This document shows, in pieces, positions 42,886 through 51,826 of a stretch of DNA of 64,000 nt; position 1 is the stretch's first letter; each line of letters begins with the position of its first letter. The stretch lies in NCBI GenBank assembly GCA_937877565.1, contig CALFJB010000109.1, positions 11,586-75,585 on the forward strand. The letters are read 5' to 3'. The position numbers were made by a program, and so were the translations under genes. The DNA is from an uncultured Selenomonadales bacterium. Lineage in GTDB: Bacteria; Bacillota; Negativicutes; Selenomonadales; Selenomonadaceae. The notes beneath the pieces are model-generated. The model was not told the DNA's origin and did no database searches. It worked only from the letters and a program-made list of their open reading frames with translations.

Positions 42886-44174
42886 TGTTCGTTACCGTTA
42901 CCGTTATTTTTACTGCTTGCAACGGTACTTATCATATCGCTCAAATTCGTACTGCTTAAATTTTGAACATTTGAAACTTTTTGGGGGGCGTCAGCTTTTG
43001 GCGATTCTTTATTTGATTCTTTTTTTGCACGCATTTTAGCTTTTTCAGCTTCAACCTCAGCGTTCGAAATTTTTTCGTAATCGTTCACTTTTTCCATATC
43101 AATTTGAGATTCTTCGTAGCGTTTAGTAGTTTTTGATCTTTGACGCATTTCTATGGAGGCATCCTCAAGCATTTCGCGTTTCTTTTCAGCATTGGCATTT
43201 CTGTATGCTTCATACGCCTTGGGATCGGCTTTAATCCAATCAAGGTAAAGGTCTTCCATTTCCTTAAGCGTCACAGATTTATCCCTCATGTTATCAGTAG
43301 CCTTGCTATTTTGTACCAACTCGCTGCCGGATTTGCTGATGTCTTTAACGCTTTTATCCCAATTCTTTTTGTCAAACTTCGTGACATTTTGGGTTAAATT
43401 GGAGGCAGAATTTGCACTATCAGCAATACCTTTGGTGTAGCGCGTCCATTTAGTTTCGCCGGTAAATTTCTCAACAGTTTCAGTAGTAGCCTTAGCAACG
43501 ACTGCGGCAACTGCCACAACTTTGGCGGTTTTTTCGACGGCACCTTTGATTTTATCTAACTTAGATACTTTTTCTTTTTCCAAGCCGTCAACTTTAAATT
43601 TGCTCTGTTTAGACTGTTTCTGTTTCAACTCCAAAGTAAAAGTTCCCATTTCGCCATCTGCGTAAGTTTCGCCGTAACTTTCGACGTACATATTATTTGC
43701 GCTGATAACGCGAAAATCGCCCGCCTTCGTCAATACTGATAAAACTACTGCGCGATAATAGGGCTGAGCCTCGTTTTCGTCAGCGGTAGGGGGCGCAGAT
43801 ACCCATTTCGACAAAAGGAGTGTATCTTTTTTTGCATTTTCTACGCCTTTTTTACCAACTATGCTACTTGCGGCTTCTTTAAAAAGACTTGTATCAGGCG
43901 GCAGGTACAAACTGCCTTTGATAGTCATTTTGATAAAACGACGCGGCACTTCTTGATTGTCGTCGACTTTTACATTTTCGACATAATAAGAAATTGATGC
44001 ATCTGAAATAGCACCTTCGCCAACGTCATTTGTGTCAATGATAATATCAGGGTTGCCTTTGTTGGCATCTTCAAAAATTGCATTTGCAATGGCGGCAAGA
44101 CGCCCTTTTGCTTCGTGCGGCGTAACGTCCGGCATTTTACCGGCTTTATTCCAGACGCGAAACTCATATTTCAT
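42882..44174 (-). CDS. Hcp-like domain with C-terminal extension 1
   Basis: 430 residues. Residues 1-205 are a tube-type domain: FIKMTIKGSLYLP, LLSKWVSAPP, YYRAVVLSVLTKAGDFRVISANNMYVESYGE and GTFTLELKQKQSKQSKFKVDG line up with the Hcp-like proteins at 30341 and 30779. Residues 206-430 are a helical extension with V/A/T-rich segments (KTAKVVAVAAVVAKATTET) and LYLDWIKADPKAYEAYRNAN, shared with the next gene. Hcp proteins with extra domains are known as cargo carriers in type VI systems. Whether the extension is toxic or structural is unknown. Confidence 0.7.
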   Translation of the reverse strand: MKYEFRVWNKAGKMPDVTPHEAKGRLAAIANAIFEDANKGNPDIIIDTNDVGEGAISDASISYYVENVKVDDNQEVPRRFIKMTIKGSLYLPPDTSLFKEAASSIVGKKGVENAKKDTLLLSKWVSAPPTADENEAQPYYRAVVLSVLTKAGDFRVISANNMYVESYGETYADGEMGTFTLELKQKQSKQSKFKVDGLEKEKVSKLDKIKGAVEKTAKVVAVAAVVAKATTETVEKFTGETKWTRYTKGIADSANSASNLTQNVTKFDKKNWDKSVKDISKSGSELVQNSKATDNMRDKSVTLKEMEDLYLDWIKADPKAYEAYRNANAEKKREMLEDASIEMRQRSKTTKRYEESQIDMEKVNDYEKISNAEVEAEKAKMRAKKESNKESPKADAPQKVSNVQNLSSTNLSDMISTVASSKNNGNGNEQ

Positions 44175-44192
44175 AGAAATTTCTCCTTTCTG

Positions 44193-45338
44193 TTATTTTT
44201 TGCTTCCGTATTTATCTTCGTAGTCTTTGACTTTATCCATGTCAATGGCGGATTCTTCGTAACGCTTGGTAATTTGGGCTCTATCAAGTTTCTTTTGAGC
44301 GGCTTTATCAAGCAGTTTGTCTTTCTCTTCAAGACTTGCATTTTTGTATGCTTCATAAGCATCGGGATCTTTCTTAATTGCGGAAAGGTAAAGTTTTTCC
44401 TTTTCTGCCAAAGTGACTGCAGCATTGTTATGGGCAGCATTGCTTTTTTGTACCAAGTCATTGGTGCTTTCGCTGACGTTTTTGATACTTTCGCCCATAT
44501 TCTTTTTGTCGAAGTCTTTAAGGCTTTTAGTGACATTACCGGCAGAAGAAGCAGCCTCTCCGGATTTTTTAAGCTTGCGGGTAAGTTCAGTTTCGCCGGT
44601 GAATTTTTCGGCAGTTTCAACTCCCGCTACCAATACAGCTCCGCCAACGTCACCAACTTTCGCCGCTACATCAGCCGTTGCACTAATAGCTTTACCAACT
44701 TTCGACGCAAACGATACAGGTTCGGTCTTCAAGCCGTCAACGCTAAATTTACTTTCTATATCAATTTTTTGTTGAAGTTCCATTTCAAAAGTTCCCATTT
44801 CGCCGCTACTGTAGTCTTCGCAGTAACTTTGAACGTACATATTATTTGCAGTAATTACGCGAAAATCGCCCGCCTTCGTCATTATCCAAACGATTATACC
44901 GCGATAATACGGCTCATCTTCATCAAGATTATCAGGCTTGGATGCTGCCCACTTGGAAAGAAGGCGCAAATCTCTAAGTTTATTTTCATCGCCAGCATTT
45001 TTACCTACACCTGCAAGACTTTTGGCGGCGTCTGTAAGACTTGTATCCGGCGGCAGATACAAATTGCCTTTGATAGTCATTTTGATATAACGTTTGGTCA
45101 CTTCCAACGCCCATGCGGTATCAGCGTCAGCAGTGTAAGTTTTGTTATAAAATGAAATGTCAATAGATTCAACTGCACCTTCGCCCGAGCCTTTAGTGTC
45201 AATTAAAATATCGGGGTCACCTTTGGAATTATCGCCGGTAATGGCAGTTTTTATCGCCGCAAGTCGTCCTGCAGCTTTTTCCGCCTTAACTTTGGGCATT
45301 TTCTTTTGATCGTTCCAAACTCTAAATTCGTATTTCAT
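44193..45338 (-). CDS. Hcp-like domain with C-terminal extension 2
   Basis: 381 residues with the same plan as the neighbouring gene. The tube domain (residues 1-210) has YIKMTIKGNLYLPPDTSLTDA, LLSKWAASKP, YYRGIIVWIMTKAGDFRVITANNMYVQSYCED and GTFEMELQQKID. The extension includes SATADVAAKVGDVGGAVLVAG, a glycine/alanine-rich hydrophobic part, and LYLSAIKKDPDAYEAYKNASLEEKDKLLDK. Both genes share the SFxTGE(T)K/ELTR-type linker (EKFTGETELTRKL). They are tandem duplicates that have diverged most in the extension. AGGAG precedes the start. Confidence 0.7.
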   Translation of the reverse strand: MKYEFRVWNDQKKMPKVKAEKAAGRLAAIKTAITGDNSKGDPDILIDTKGSGEGAVESIDISFYNKTYTADADTAWALEVTKRYIKMTIKGNLYLPPDTSLTDAAKSLAGVGKNAGDENKLRDLRLLSKWAASKPDNLDEDEPYYRGIIVWIMTKAGDFRVITANNMYVQSYCEDYSSGEMGTFEMELQQKIDIESKFSVDGLKTEPVSFASKVGKAISATADVAAKVGDVGGAVLVAGVETAEKFTGETELTRKLKKSGEAASSAGNVTKSLKDFDKKNMGESIKNVSESTNDLVQKSNAAHNNAAVTLAEKEKLYLSAIKKDPDAYEAYKNASLEEKDKLLDKAAQKKLDRAQITKRYEESAIDMDKVKDYEDKYGSKK

Positions 45339-45490
45339 AAAAATTTCTCCTTAATTATAGTTGGCGATACAATCTAAATTTCTGATATATTTTTTATATG
45401 CAACACTTTCTTAAAAATGATATTCAAATGCTGAAAAATTTAGCCGCTGAATCATTTTTCACGGCGCAAGTTATAAAACTGCGCGAAGTT

Positions 45491-46492
45491 TTAAGTTTTT
45501 GTGTAGCAGTCAATTTGAACTAAATTATCAAGGTTGCAATTTTCCGCAAGATTGAGATTCAACAAAAAGCAATGGTACATTCTCGGCGGCGCAAAATATT
45601 CGTCTGAATCGTTTGAAGTTTCGGCGGGATCGGACGTGCAATTTTTAAAAGTACAATCTTTAAAGTAACACTCAAAAAAATCTGCGCCGGCAATTTTTGC
45701 GCCGTCAACCGTCGAAGAAATAAACCTGCAACGCAAAAAAGTTGCGTCCGCCAAATTCAAATTTTCAAAAGTGAAATTCTGAAAAAGACAATCTTCAAAG
45801 TGGCAACCGCGCAGATTTAAGCCGCTGAATTTTTTATTGCGAAAAATTTTCTTTATGACGGGGCGAAAAGTTGTATCTTCATTATCTGCGGGATTGAGTA
45901 AATCAATTTCCGGCAACACTGCAAATAATCTGTTTTGCCAATCTAAATAAGTTCCGCACGTTACATAAAAATTTTCGGCTTTAATGAGTTCGTCAAATTC
46001 ATCGTAGTAGACAAGGAACGGCGCAAAATATTTAGCGTAGCAAGTGAACAGAAAAATAATTTTGTCAATCGTTCCCCAAAATAACGCTTGAATTTCGACT
46101 TTAGAAATTTTACTGCGAATGTAAAAATCTTCATTCAGCGCGGCAATTTTAAACTCCTGCCAATCTTCAAAAAGAAAATTCGCGTTCATTCTGTACCGCG
46201 CCCAACTTTCGCCGTAAACCCATTCTTCATTGTAAAAATCAACCTGCAAAATTGGCTTATCGTCAATCAGCGAAGTATTTAAAAGCGAAATACTCATATA
46301 GGTGCAAATTTTATTTTCCTGCCGCTGAATTTGGCAAGCCTGCGCGAGTGCTTTTCGCCATTCTTCGATACAAAATTTTCTTATAGTTGGAAGATTTTTA
46401 TTTAAGTGTTGCGCCAATTTTTTTATAAAATCAGTTTCAAGCGGCTTGTAACGAGCCGCCAAATATTCGTCAAAACTTTTTGCTTGTGCCAT
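45491..46492 (-). CDS. Pentapeptide-repeat protein of the injection locus
   Basis: 333 residues. The C-terminal part (about 215-300) has pentapeptide units: FSGLNLRGCHFEDCLFQNFTFENLNLADATFLRCRF and AKIAGADFFECYFKDCTFKNC, forming a right-handed beta helix. The N-terminal 200 residues (KSFDEYLAARYKPLETDFIKKL...) have no recognised domain and no signal peptide. The same N-terminal plus pentapeptide plan is seen in proteins associated with VgrG and could make it an adaptor or cargo. It lies upstream of the extended Hcp genes, across 152 bases, on the same strand. Confidence 0.72.
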   Translation of the reverse strand: MAQAKSFDEYLAARYKPLETDFIKKLAQHLNKNLPTIRKFCIEEWRKALAQACQIQRQENKICTYMSISLLNTSLIDDKPILQVDFYNEEWVYGESWARYRMNANFLFEDWQEFKIAALNEDFYIRSKISKVEIQALFWGTIDKIIFLFTCYAKYFAPFLVYYDEFDELIKAENFYVTCGTYLDWQNRLFAVLPEIDLLNPADNEDTTFRPVIKKIFRNKKFSGLNLRGCHFEDCLFQNFTFENLNLADATFLRCRFISSTVDGAKIAGADFFECYFKDCTFKNCTSDPAETSNDSDEYFAPPRMYHCFLLNLNLAENCNLDNLVQIDCYTKT

Positions 46493-46775
46493 ATTTATTC
46501 ACCAAAAATATTTTTGATTAGAGTTGGTAAAATATTGAAAATAATACCTAGATAATCGAAATAGTAGCCCGTCTTGTGCCGCCAATTAACAGTAATTTAA
46601 GAGCGTACAGGTTACTTGATGCGACCAAAAGGAGCTCGTTTAGTTGGAGCGTGCGTAAAACTTAGGCGGCGGACGGGCGAAAGCGTCTTTCTTTGGTACT
46701 TTCTTTGACAAGCACAAAGAAAGTACATTCAAAAATAAAAATTATTTAACCTAAGAAAAAGAACATTCGCCAATT
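46493..46775. other. Gap between VgrG-type and pentapeptide genes
   Basis: This 283-base stretch has no ORF. The right half carries the GTAC palindrome element. The left half contains AGAGCGTACAGGTTACTTG-type sequence in which I see no signal. Confidence 0.6.
46685..46742. repeat. GTAC palindrome element (copy C)
   Basis: GTACTTTCTTTG (46696-46707) and CAAAGAAAGTAC (46715-46726) are perfect 12-base arms around ACAAGCA. The trailing ATTCAAAAATAAAAATTA matches the other copies. Confidence 0.8.
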
Positions 46776-48203
46776 TTATTCACCGACAATAATATTACTG
46801 CCGCCCATATCAATTTGGTTAGACAAAATTTTAACGTGCGACTGTCCACTTTGCGCGGCAATTTCTTTTTGAGAAACCATTTGAATTTTTCCCTTCGCCT
46901 CAAAAGAAACGTTGCCGTCGGCGTGAATCTGAATATCTTTGGCGGAAACGATATTTATACCTTTGCTTTTGTCCAGCTGTATGAAAGTTTTTTGATGTTC
47001 GGCGATAATTTCAACGCCGTTATCAGTCAAAAGAATTTCACGTCCGCCGGGAGCTTTAAGGCTTTTATTTTTCGGTTCTTTGAGCGGCGCGGTATTTATG
47101 GAACTGGAGGCGAAGGCGTCTTTTGTATCAATCGACGGGAATAAAATCCTAACGTAGTCATCAACTTCCGGCATAACGTACCAGCCGGAGCCGTCCGCGC
47201 TTGAATACGCCGTTGCAAATGGAAACCACGCCGTCCCGCTCGTATCGTATTTTTCGTCAACGTCAATCAAATGTGCTTGAATTTTATCTTTTTCGACTTT
47301 CTTAACCTGCGCACGAAAAATTCTGCCGTAAATATTTTTCTGAATTTCAATCGGTACAAAAAAAGCCGTCTTGCCGACCAATTTATAACTCATCACCAAA
47401 AGATTTTCAAAAGTCTTGACTTGAATTTTTTTGACGAAATAACTTTTTTTATCAACTTTGACAGTATCAGCCAGTTTCAAATATTTAAATTGTCCGCCAA
47501 CTGTTACCGAGAAAAAATCTTCGCTGATAATTTTTGTACCTTTGGCAAGCAACGCGGGATTTGCATTAAAAAATTGAAATTGCGCATCTTCAAAATTGTA
47601 ACGCATTTGTTTAACGTCAAATTCGGCAGTGGTTTTAGATTCAGGCAAGCCGATTGTTACCAAAGGCTTTTCAGCTGTAATGTCAGTGAAAATTGCCGCG
47701 TTGAATTGTGACGCCATACGCTTGATAAATTGCCAAGACGTTTCATTCAGACGCAAAATAATTTTTTCAATGGCTTTATCTGTAACTTTAAGATTTACCT
47801 TGCCGCCGCTGTCCTTAACCGCCGCCTTAAAAACTTCCTCAAATTTGGCGGTAAGTTTTTGAAAGGAGCAAGTTTCTTTTTTCCAGTCCAACAAATACGC
47901 GGCGTCAAATAATTCAACCGTCATCAACGTTTCAGAAATTCTCGGCTCAAGTACCAAATTTGAAATGTAGCCTTGAAATAAAACCGTGTCCTTTTTGTCG
48001 ATTTTCGCAGAAATTTTAACTTTGTCGGCGTTCGCCTGTTCGATAAATTTTTTGCCCTTTTTTTCTTCAACAATAAAAATTAATTTTGCGCGGGCGTATT
48101 CATTGACTTCGTGGTTAATTTCCACGCTTATCAGTTGCAAATATTCCACGCCCTCAATTTTTATATCTTGCAGAGCAATTCCAATTTCTTTTTTGTCAGC
48201 CAT
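46776..48203 (-). CDS. VgrG-like spike protein 1
   Basis: 475 residues. The N-terminal half resembles the gp27-like hub: IKIEGVEYLQLISVEINHEVNEYARAKLIF, DTVLFQGYISNLVLEPRI, ETSWQFIKRMASQFNAAIFTD. The C-terminal half has an OB-like gp5 region (GRIFRAQVKKVEKDKIQAHLIDVDE, GSGWYVMPEVDDYVRILFP) and ends in a beta-helix tip of regular strands (GREILLTDNGVEIIAEHQKTF, KGINIVSAKDIQIHADGNVSFEAKG). The spike tips the tube and carries PAAR and effectors. It adjoins the RHS gene with no gap. Confidence 0.85.
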   Translation of the reverse strand: MADKKEIGIALQDIKIEGVEYLQLISVEINHEVNEYARAKLIFIVEEKKGKKFIEQANADKVKISAKIDKKDTVLFQGYISNLVLEPRISETLMTVELFDAAYLLDWKKETCSFQKLTAKFEEVFKAAVKDSGGKVNLKVTDKAIEKIILRLNETSWQFIKRMASQFNAAIFTDITAEKPLVTIGLPESKTTAEFDVKQMRYNFEDAQFQFFNANPALLAKGTKIISEDFFSVTVGGQFKYLKLADTVKVDKKSYFVKKIQVKTFENLLVMSYKLVGKTAFFVPIEIQKNIYGRIFRAQVKKVEKDKIQAHLIDVDEKYDTSGTAWFPFATAYSSADGSGWYVMPEVDDYVRILFPSIDTKDAFASSSINTAPLKEPKNKSLKAPGGREILLTDNGVEIIAEHQKTFIQLDKSKGINIVSAKDIQIHADGNVSFEAKGKIQMVSQKEIAAQSGQSHVKILSNQIDMGGSNIIVGE

Positions 48204-49613
48204 TTAATCAACCTTCAATTTTTTTGAAATTATTCGGTTCAAACAATCGTAATTATATTTTGTCGAAGTGCCGCCTTCAATTTTTTTAATCAGCCGGTTT
48301 TGTAAATCGTATTCGTAGCGAATAATTTTAACTCTGCCGGTTGCACTTTGAAGCGTCTGCAAATCCTTCCAATCGCGCCGCTCAATGCAATTATCATTTA
48401 AATCATATTTCCAACGCGTCAGCTTGAATTTATCGCCGATTTTTTGACGCGCCTCAATCAATCTGCCGCCCGCGTCAAATTTTTCTACGTCAAATTTTTC
48501 AAAATTTTTTTCGACAGGCGGAATTGGCTCAAAAATATTTTTTTGCGCGGTAACAATTTCATTCAGCGGCGTATGTGAAAAGAAAAATTCTCCGGCTTGA
48601 GTGCGCACATTCAAAAGGCGGTAAACGTTATCATAAAAGCAACTGAATTTGTAGCCGCAAGGCGTCTGAATTATCGCAGGCGCGGGCGCGTCGCCGTCGT
48701 AGATATAAATTGTAGTTTGCCCGTTAATATCGTATTTTAAAATTCTGCCCGCAATATCGCGTTCCCAAATTTCACGCCGCCAATCTTTGACATTTAGGCG
48801 CACTTTCTTTTCAATCAGCAAATTTTTTGACGAGTAAAAATAAATTTCTTCGTGTCCGTCGCTGTCAACTTTTTTTATCAAATTACCGTTGGCGTCGTAC
48901 TCAAATTTTTCTATCAAACCGTTTGGAAAAATTTTCCTTGTCAAAAATTCTTCACTGTAACGCCAAAAATATTCATCGCCGTTGCGTTCAATTTTGTAAT
49001 TCAGGCGGTTTTGGTTATCGTACTTGAAAAATTCCTTCGTGCCGTCCTGAAAAATAATTTCTTCAATCAGCTTGCGGCGATTCCATTTGTAAACGATTCT
49101 TTGACGCCCCGTCTCAATCGTATGAAAATTTTTATCTGCGTAGAAAAAATTTTTAGTACACGTTTCGTCCGCAAATTCCGTGATTCTTCCAAATTCATCA
49201 TACTTGCATTGAAAAGCAGGCTTGCCGCCGCGTTCCAGACAGCCTTGCAATTTTTTATCAGCGTCGTAAAAATATTTTATGTAACTTCCATCAGGATAAA
49301 TCACGCGGCTTAAAAGATTTTCTTTGTATTCGTAACGCGTCATGCGTCCAATTTCATCTTTCACGGCGATTAAATTTTTGCCTTCGTAAATAAAAAAAAT
49401 TTGGCGCGTAGTTTTTAGCGTCAACTTCGGCGAGTTGTCCTTCAGATTAAAAATCCAGTTGCCGGTGCGTGAATTGTAACTGCGGCTGACTACAAAATTT
49501 TCAAGAATATCCTGTTGCGCGTAGTCAATTATTTGCAGGGAAAAATTTCCTGTGGCGTAGTCAATTTTATATTCGTGCCGCGCCAATTCCGGCAAAATAT
49601 TTAAATTAAACAT
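48204..49613 (-). CDS. RHS/YD-repeat protein without visible toxin domain
   Basis: 469 residues of YD/RHS repeats: GRMTRYEYKENLLSRVIYPDGSYIKYFYDAD, GRITEFADET, NRLNYKIERNGDEYFWRYSE, GLIEKFEYDANGNLIKKVDSDGHE and others. RHS proteins wrap a toxin in a beta-cocoon, and are loaded on VgrG. Here the end is YNYDCLNRIISKKLKVD, with no DPxGLxxGxN cleavage motif and no variable toxin domain after it. It also lacks the N-terminal PAAR of many type VI RHS proteins. It is therefore a toxin-less, possibly truncated RHS, between two spike genes. Confidence 0.8.
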   Translation of the reverse strand: MFNLNILPELARHEYKIDYATGNFSLQIIDYAQQDILENFVVSRSYNSRTGNWIFNLKDNSPKLTLKTTRQIFFIYEGKNLIAVKDEIGRMTRYEYKENLLSRVIYPDGSYIKYFYDADKKLQGCLERGGKPAFQCKYDEFGRITEFADETCTKNFFYADKNFHTIETGRQRIVYKWNRRKLIEEIIFQDGTKEFFKYDNQNRLNYKIERNGDEYFWRYSEEFLTRKIFPNGLIEKFEYDANGNLIKKVDSDGHEEIYFYSSKNLLIEKKVRLNVKDWRREIWERDIAGRILKYDINGQTTIYIYDGDAPAPAIIQTPCGYKFSCFYDNVYRLLNVRTQAGEFFFSHTPLNEIVTAQKNIFEPIPPVEKNFEKFDVEKFDAGGRLIEARQKIGDKFKLTRWKYDLNDNCIERRDWKDLQTLQSATGRVKIIRYEYDLQNRLIKKIEGGTSTKYNYDCLNRIISKKLKVD

Positions 49614-49628
49614 AAAATTTTCCTCAAT

Positions 49629-51407
49629 CTAACGTGAAATATTTTTATTATCGGGCGTGGCTGTAACTTTTTCCTTGACGCGGGCGCGATCTTCCCTGCC
49701 GTGTTCAACATTAATTTTATCTGAACGATTTTTAGGCGAACCGCCTTCAAATTTGCTTAGTGAACCTGTGCCGCCGCCCGCCATTGGAATATAACCAACT
49801 TGAATCAAGGCGCGGGTTTTCACGTTCAAATTTTTATCTTTCATTTCTATGGAGCTGTCCTTCACTTGAAGAATCGCGCTTTTTTTGGCGTCAAGTTTCA
49901 AACTGCCGCCGCTACCGCCGCCGCCGGAATTATTTTGTTCACTTTTATTTTTGCGATTGGTAATTTTATCCAGCTCCTTTGCAAGGTCTGAAAGTTCAAC
50001 GTCTTCTTTTTTGGAGCCGGAATTTTTAATTGAAGTCGGCAACTTTCCAACGGTTGAACCGGCGGGATTAAATTGCACGGTTGCAGGTTGTCCCAATCCC
50101 GCCAAATATTGCGCGTATCCTGCCATATGTGGAGCCGCCATTGTCAGCTGATTATCCGGCAACATTCCCGCCGCCGCTTGTATGATTATATCGCCCGCGC
50201 TTGAAATAATTATATCTTTCGGCGTGTCGATTTTTACGCCGTCTTCTTCGTTCATAAAAGTTTTTTCTTCGGCAGTGAACGAAATTTTCTTAGGGTCGAA
50301 AATCAACGCGGAATTTTTAGTTTTGAAGGAGCGATTTTCGGCGGCGTCTTCAACATCTTTGACGCGTAGGCTACCCATTGCCGCTTGTCGAATTTTATCA
50401 ACGTACACAAAAACTTTGTCGTTTTCGTCCGGCATCGTGTAAAGGTAATTGTTAATTGGCGATTCGTAGGGAATATTTAAAGCCTCGTCCTTGCTTTGCT
50501 TTTCGTCGCAGTCAAAATGAATTTTTATATTTGTGTCCTTACTTTCCAAAACTTTGCCGGTAATGTAGTGAAATTTATCAAAATGTTTGGTTACGTCCCA
50601 CGCGTCGGCGCGGCAACCTTCGGCGTGGCGAATTTTTATTTCATTGAACAAAACATTTTCGATAACGTAAATATGAGCGGCTATAACTGCCTGCAGATTG
50701 TTTTCAAAATTTACGCCGTGTCCAACGCCTATTTTGACATTTTCAGTCAGTAAATTGACTTCGGCGAAATAGGCACTGCGTGCGCCGCTGTAAGTATTCT
50801 GCTCAAGCCGTTTGTAAAAATCCATTGGAACAACGCGCCGCAAAATTTTTGCAGTTTCTTCAAGCGTAAATTTATTAAATTCTTTGAATCCAAAACTAAT
50901 TCTCAATTTGTCGGTTTTTGAATCTGTAAATAAAATTTGCCCGTGACTTTCGGCAAGCTCTTTCAAAAATTCCCAGTCCGTCAAATTTTCTCTGTAGACA
51001 AATTCGGCTACTGTTTCATCTTTGGCGCAAGTCAATTCCGCCGGTTTATAATTTTTTCCAACGGCTGACAAAATATCTGAAAACTTTTTTTTGGCAGATT
51101 GAAAAGTTGCGGATTTTCGCGCAGATTCAAGTTGACAGGACAAACTCAACGCCGTTACAAAAAGAATATTGCCTTCAATACGCTTTTCAAATTTGCAACT
51201 GCTGATAATCCCGCCAAAAATAATATCTTTGTCCGCCTTGACAGTAATTTTGGTTTTATTCCAGCTCAAAATTTTTTTCTCGTCAAATTTTTCATCCAAA
51301 ATGAAAGTGAGTTTACAAATTCCGTGACAGTGCGCCGCCTCAATAATTTCAATGTTTAACAGTTGCTGATATTCGACGCCCTCAATTTTTAAATCGCCCA
51401 GCGTCAT
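49629..51407 (-). CDS. VgrG-like spike protein 2 with extended C terminus
   Basis: About 592 residues. The hub half (LKIEGVEYQQLLNIEIIEAAHCHGICKLTF, DIIFGGIISSCKFEKRI, LTDWEFLKELAESHGQILFTD) parallels the other VgrG. The middle has GAAAG-like beta-helix strands (GVKIDTPKDIIISSAGDIIIQAAAG). The last 170 residues form a low-complexity N/K/S/G-rich tail (KNKSEQNNSGGGGSGGSLKLD) and a basic end, absent from copy 1. The ATG at 51407 overlaps the PAAR stop. The longer in-frame start at 51437 is disfavoured. Confidence 0.82.
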   Translation of the reverse strand: MTLGDLKIEGVEYQQLLNIEIIEAAHCHGICKLTFILDEKFDEKKILSWNKTKITVKADKDIIFGGIISSCKFEKRIEGNILFVTALSLSCQLESARKSATFQSAKKKFSDILSAVGKNYKPAELTCAKDETVAEFVYRENLTDWEFLKELAESHGQILFTDSKTDKLRISFGFKEFNKFTLEETAKILRRVVPMDFYKRLEQNTYSGARSAYFAEVNLLTENVKIGVGHGVNFENNLQAVIAAHIYVIENVLFNEIKIRHAEGCRADAWDVTKHFDKFHYITGKVLESKDTNIKIHFDCDEKQSKDEALNIPYESPINNYLYTMPDENDKVFVYVDKIRQAAMGSLRVKDVEDAAENRSFKTKNSALIFDPKKISFTAEEKTFMNEEDGVKIDTPKDIIISSAGDIIIQAAAGMLPDNQLTMAAPHMAGYAQYLAGLGQPATVQFNPAGSTVGKLPTSIKNSGSKKEDVELSDLAKELDKITNRKNKSEQNNSGGGGSGGSLKLDAKKSAILQVKDSSIEMKDKNLNVKTRALIQVGYIPMAGGGTGSLSKFEGGSPKNRSDKINVEHGREDRARVKEKVTATPDNKNISR

Positions 51408-51745
51408 TGAAATTTTATTGTTCCTCCAAATGTGCAAGTTAAAAAGCTGTCTTTAGTCAACGCGGGCGCACCGCCAATAAAATAATGCAGGTCGCAACTT
51501 TTCCATGCCATAATAATTGCGGGAACGCACGGCACGGGACCGGCGGGCGTCGGCGGAATCATTTTGCAAGTACCGAAAGTCATAATGTTTGCAAGTGGAA
51601 TATGATCATTGGCGTTTAACAGCGGCAAATGTGTTTTGCACGAAATTACCCCGTGACTTATCGGACACATTATCGGAATTGGTACCGGAACCGTCGCCCC
51701 GCTGCATTTTATCATTGACATTGCCGTCATATATTCTTTGCTCAT
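51404..51745 (-). CDS. PAAR-like (DUF4280) spike-tip protein
   Basis: 113 residues. The protein has conserved proline and cysteine residues (MIKCSGATVPVPIPIMCPIS, DHIPLANIMTFGTCKMIPPTPAGPVPCVPA, WKSCDLHYFIGGAPALTKDSFLTCTFGG). This fits DUF4280, a family thought to make a pointed tip as PAAR proteins do, with Cys and His ready to bind zinc. It sits next to the VgrG gene with a four-base overlap, in the expected place for a spike sharpener. AAGGCGG lies seven bases before ATG 51745. Confidence 0.85.
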   Translation of the reverse strand: MSKEYMTAMSMIKCSGATVPVPIPIMCPISHGVISCKTHLPLLNANDHIPLANIMTFGTCKMIPPTPAGPVPCVPAIIMAWKSCDLHYFIGGAPALTKDSFLTCTFGGTIKFQ

Positions 51746-51826
51746 TTTTATACCGCCTTACCTCATTTTGAATCCTCAAAACATCTTCATCTAAAAAAAT
51801 TTTTCTGTCCGTTCGCATAAAATTCC

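Noticed and set aside
44115..45155. A 346-residue plus-strand ORF opposite the extended Hcp gene
   Set aside because: Its composition is F/C/H-rich shadow sequence, while the minus-strand frame has clear tube-domain motifs and ribosome sites.
45398..45523. A 41-residue plus-strand ORF in the gap before the pentapeptide gene
   Set aside because: The reading is clean, but there is no ribosome site and its end overlaps the pentapeptide gene on the other strand. Too weak for a call.
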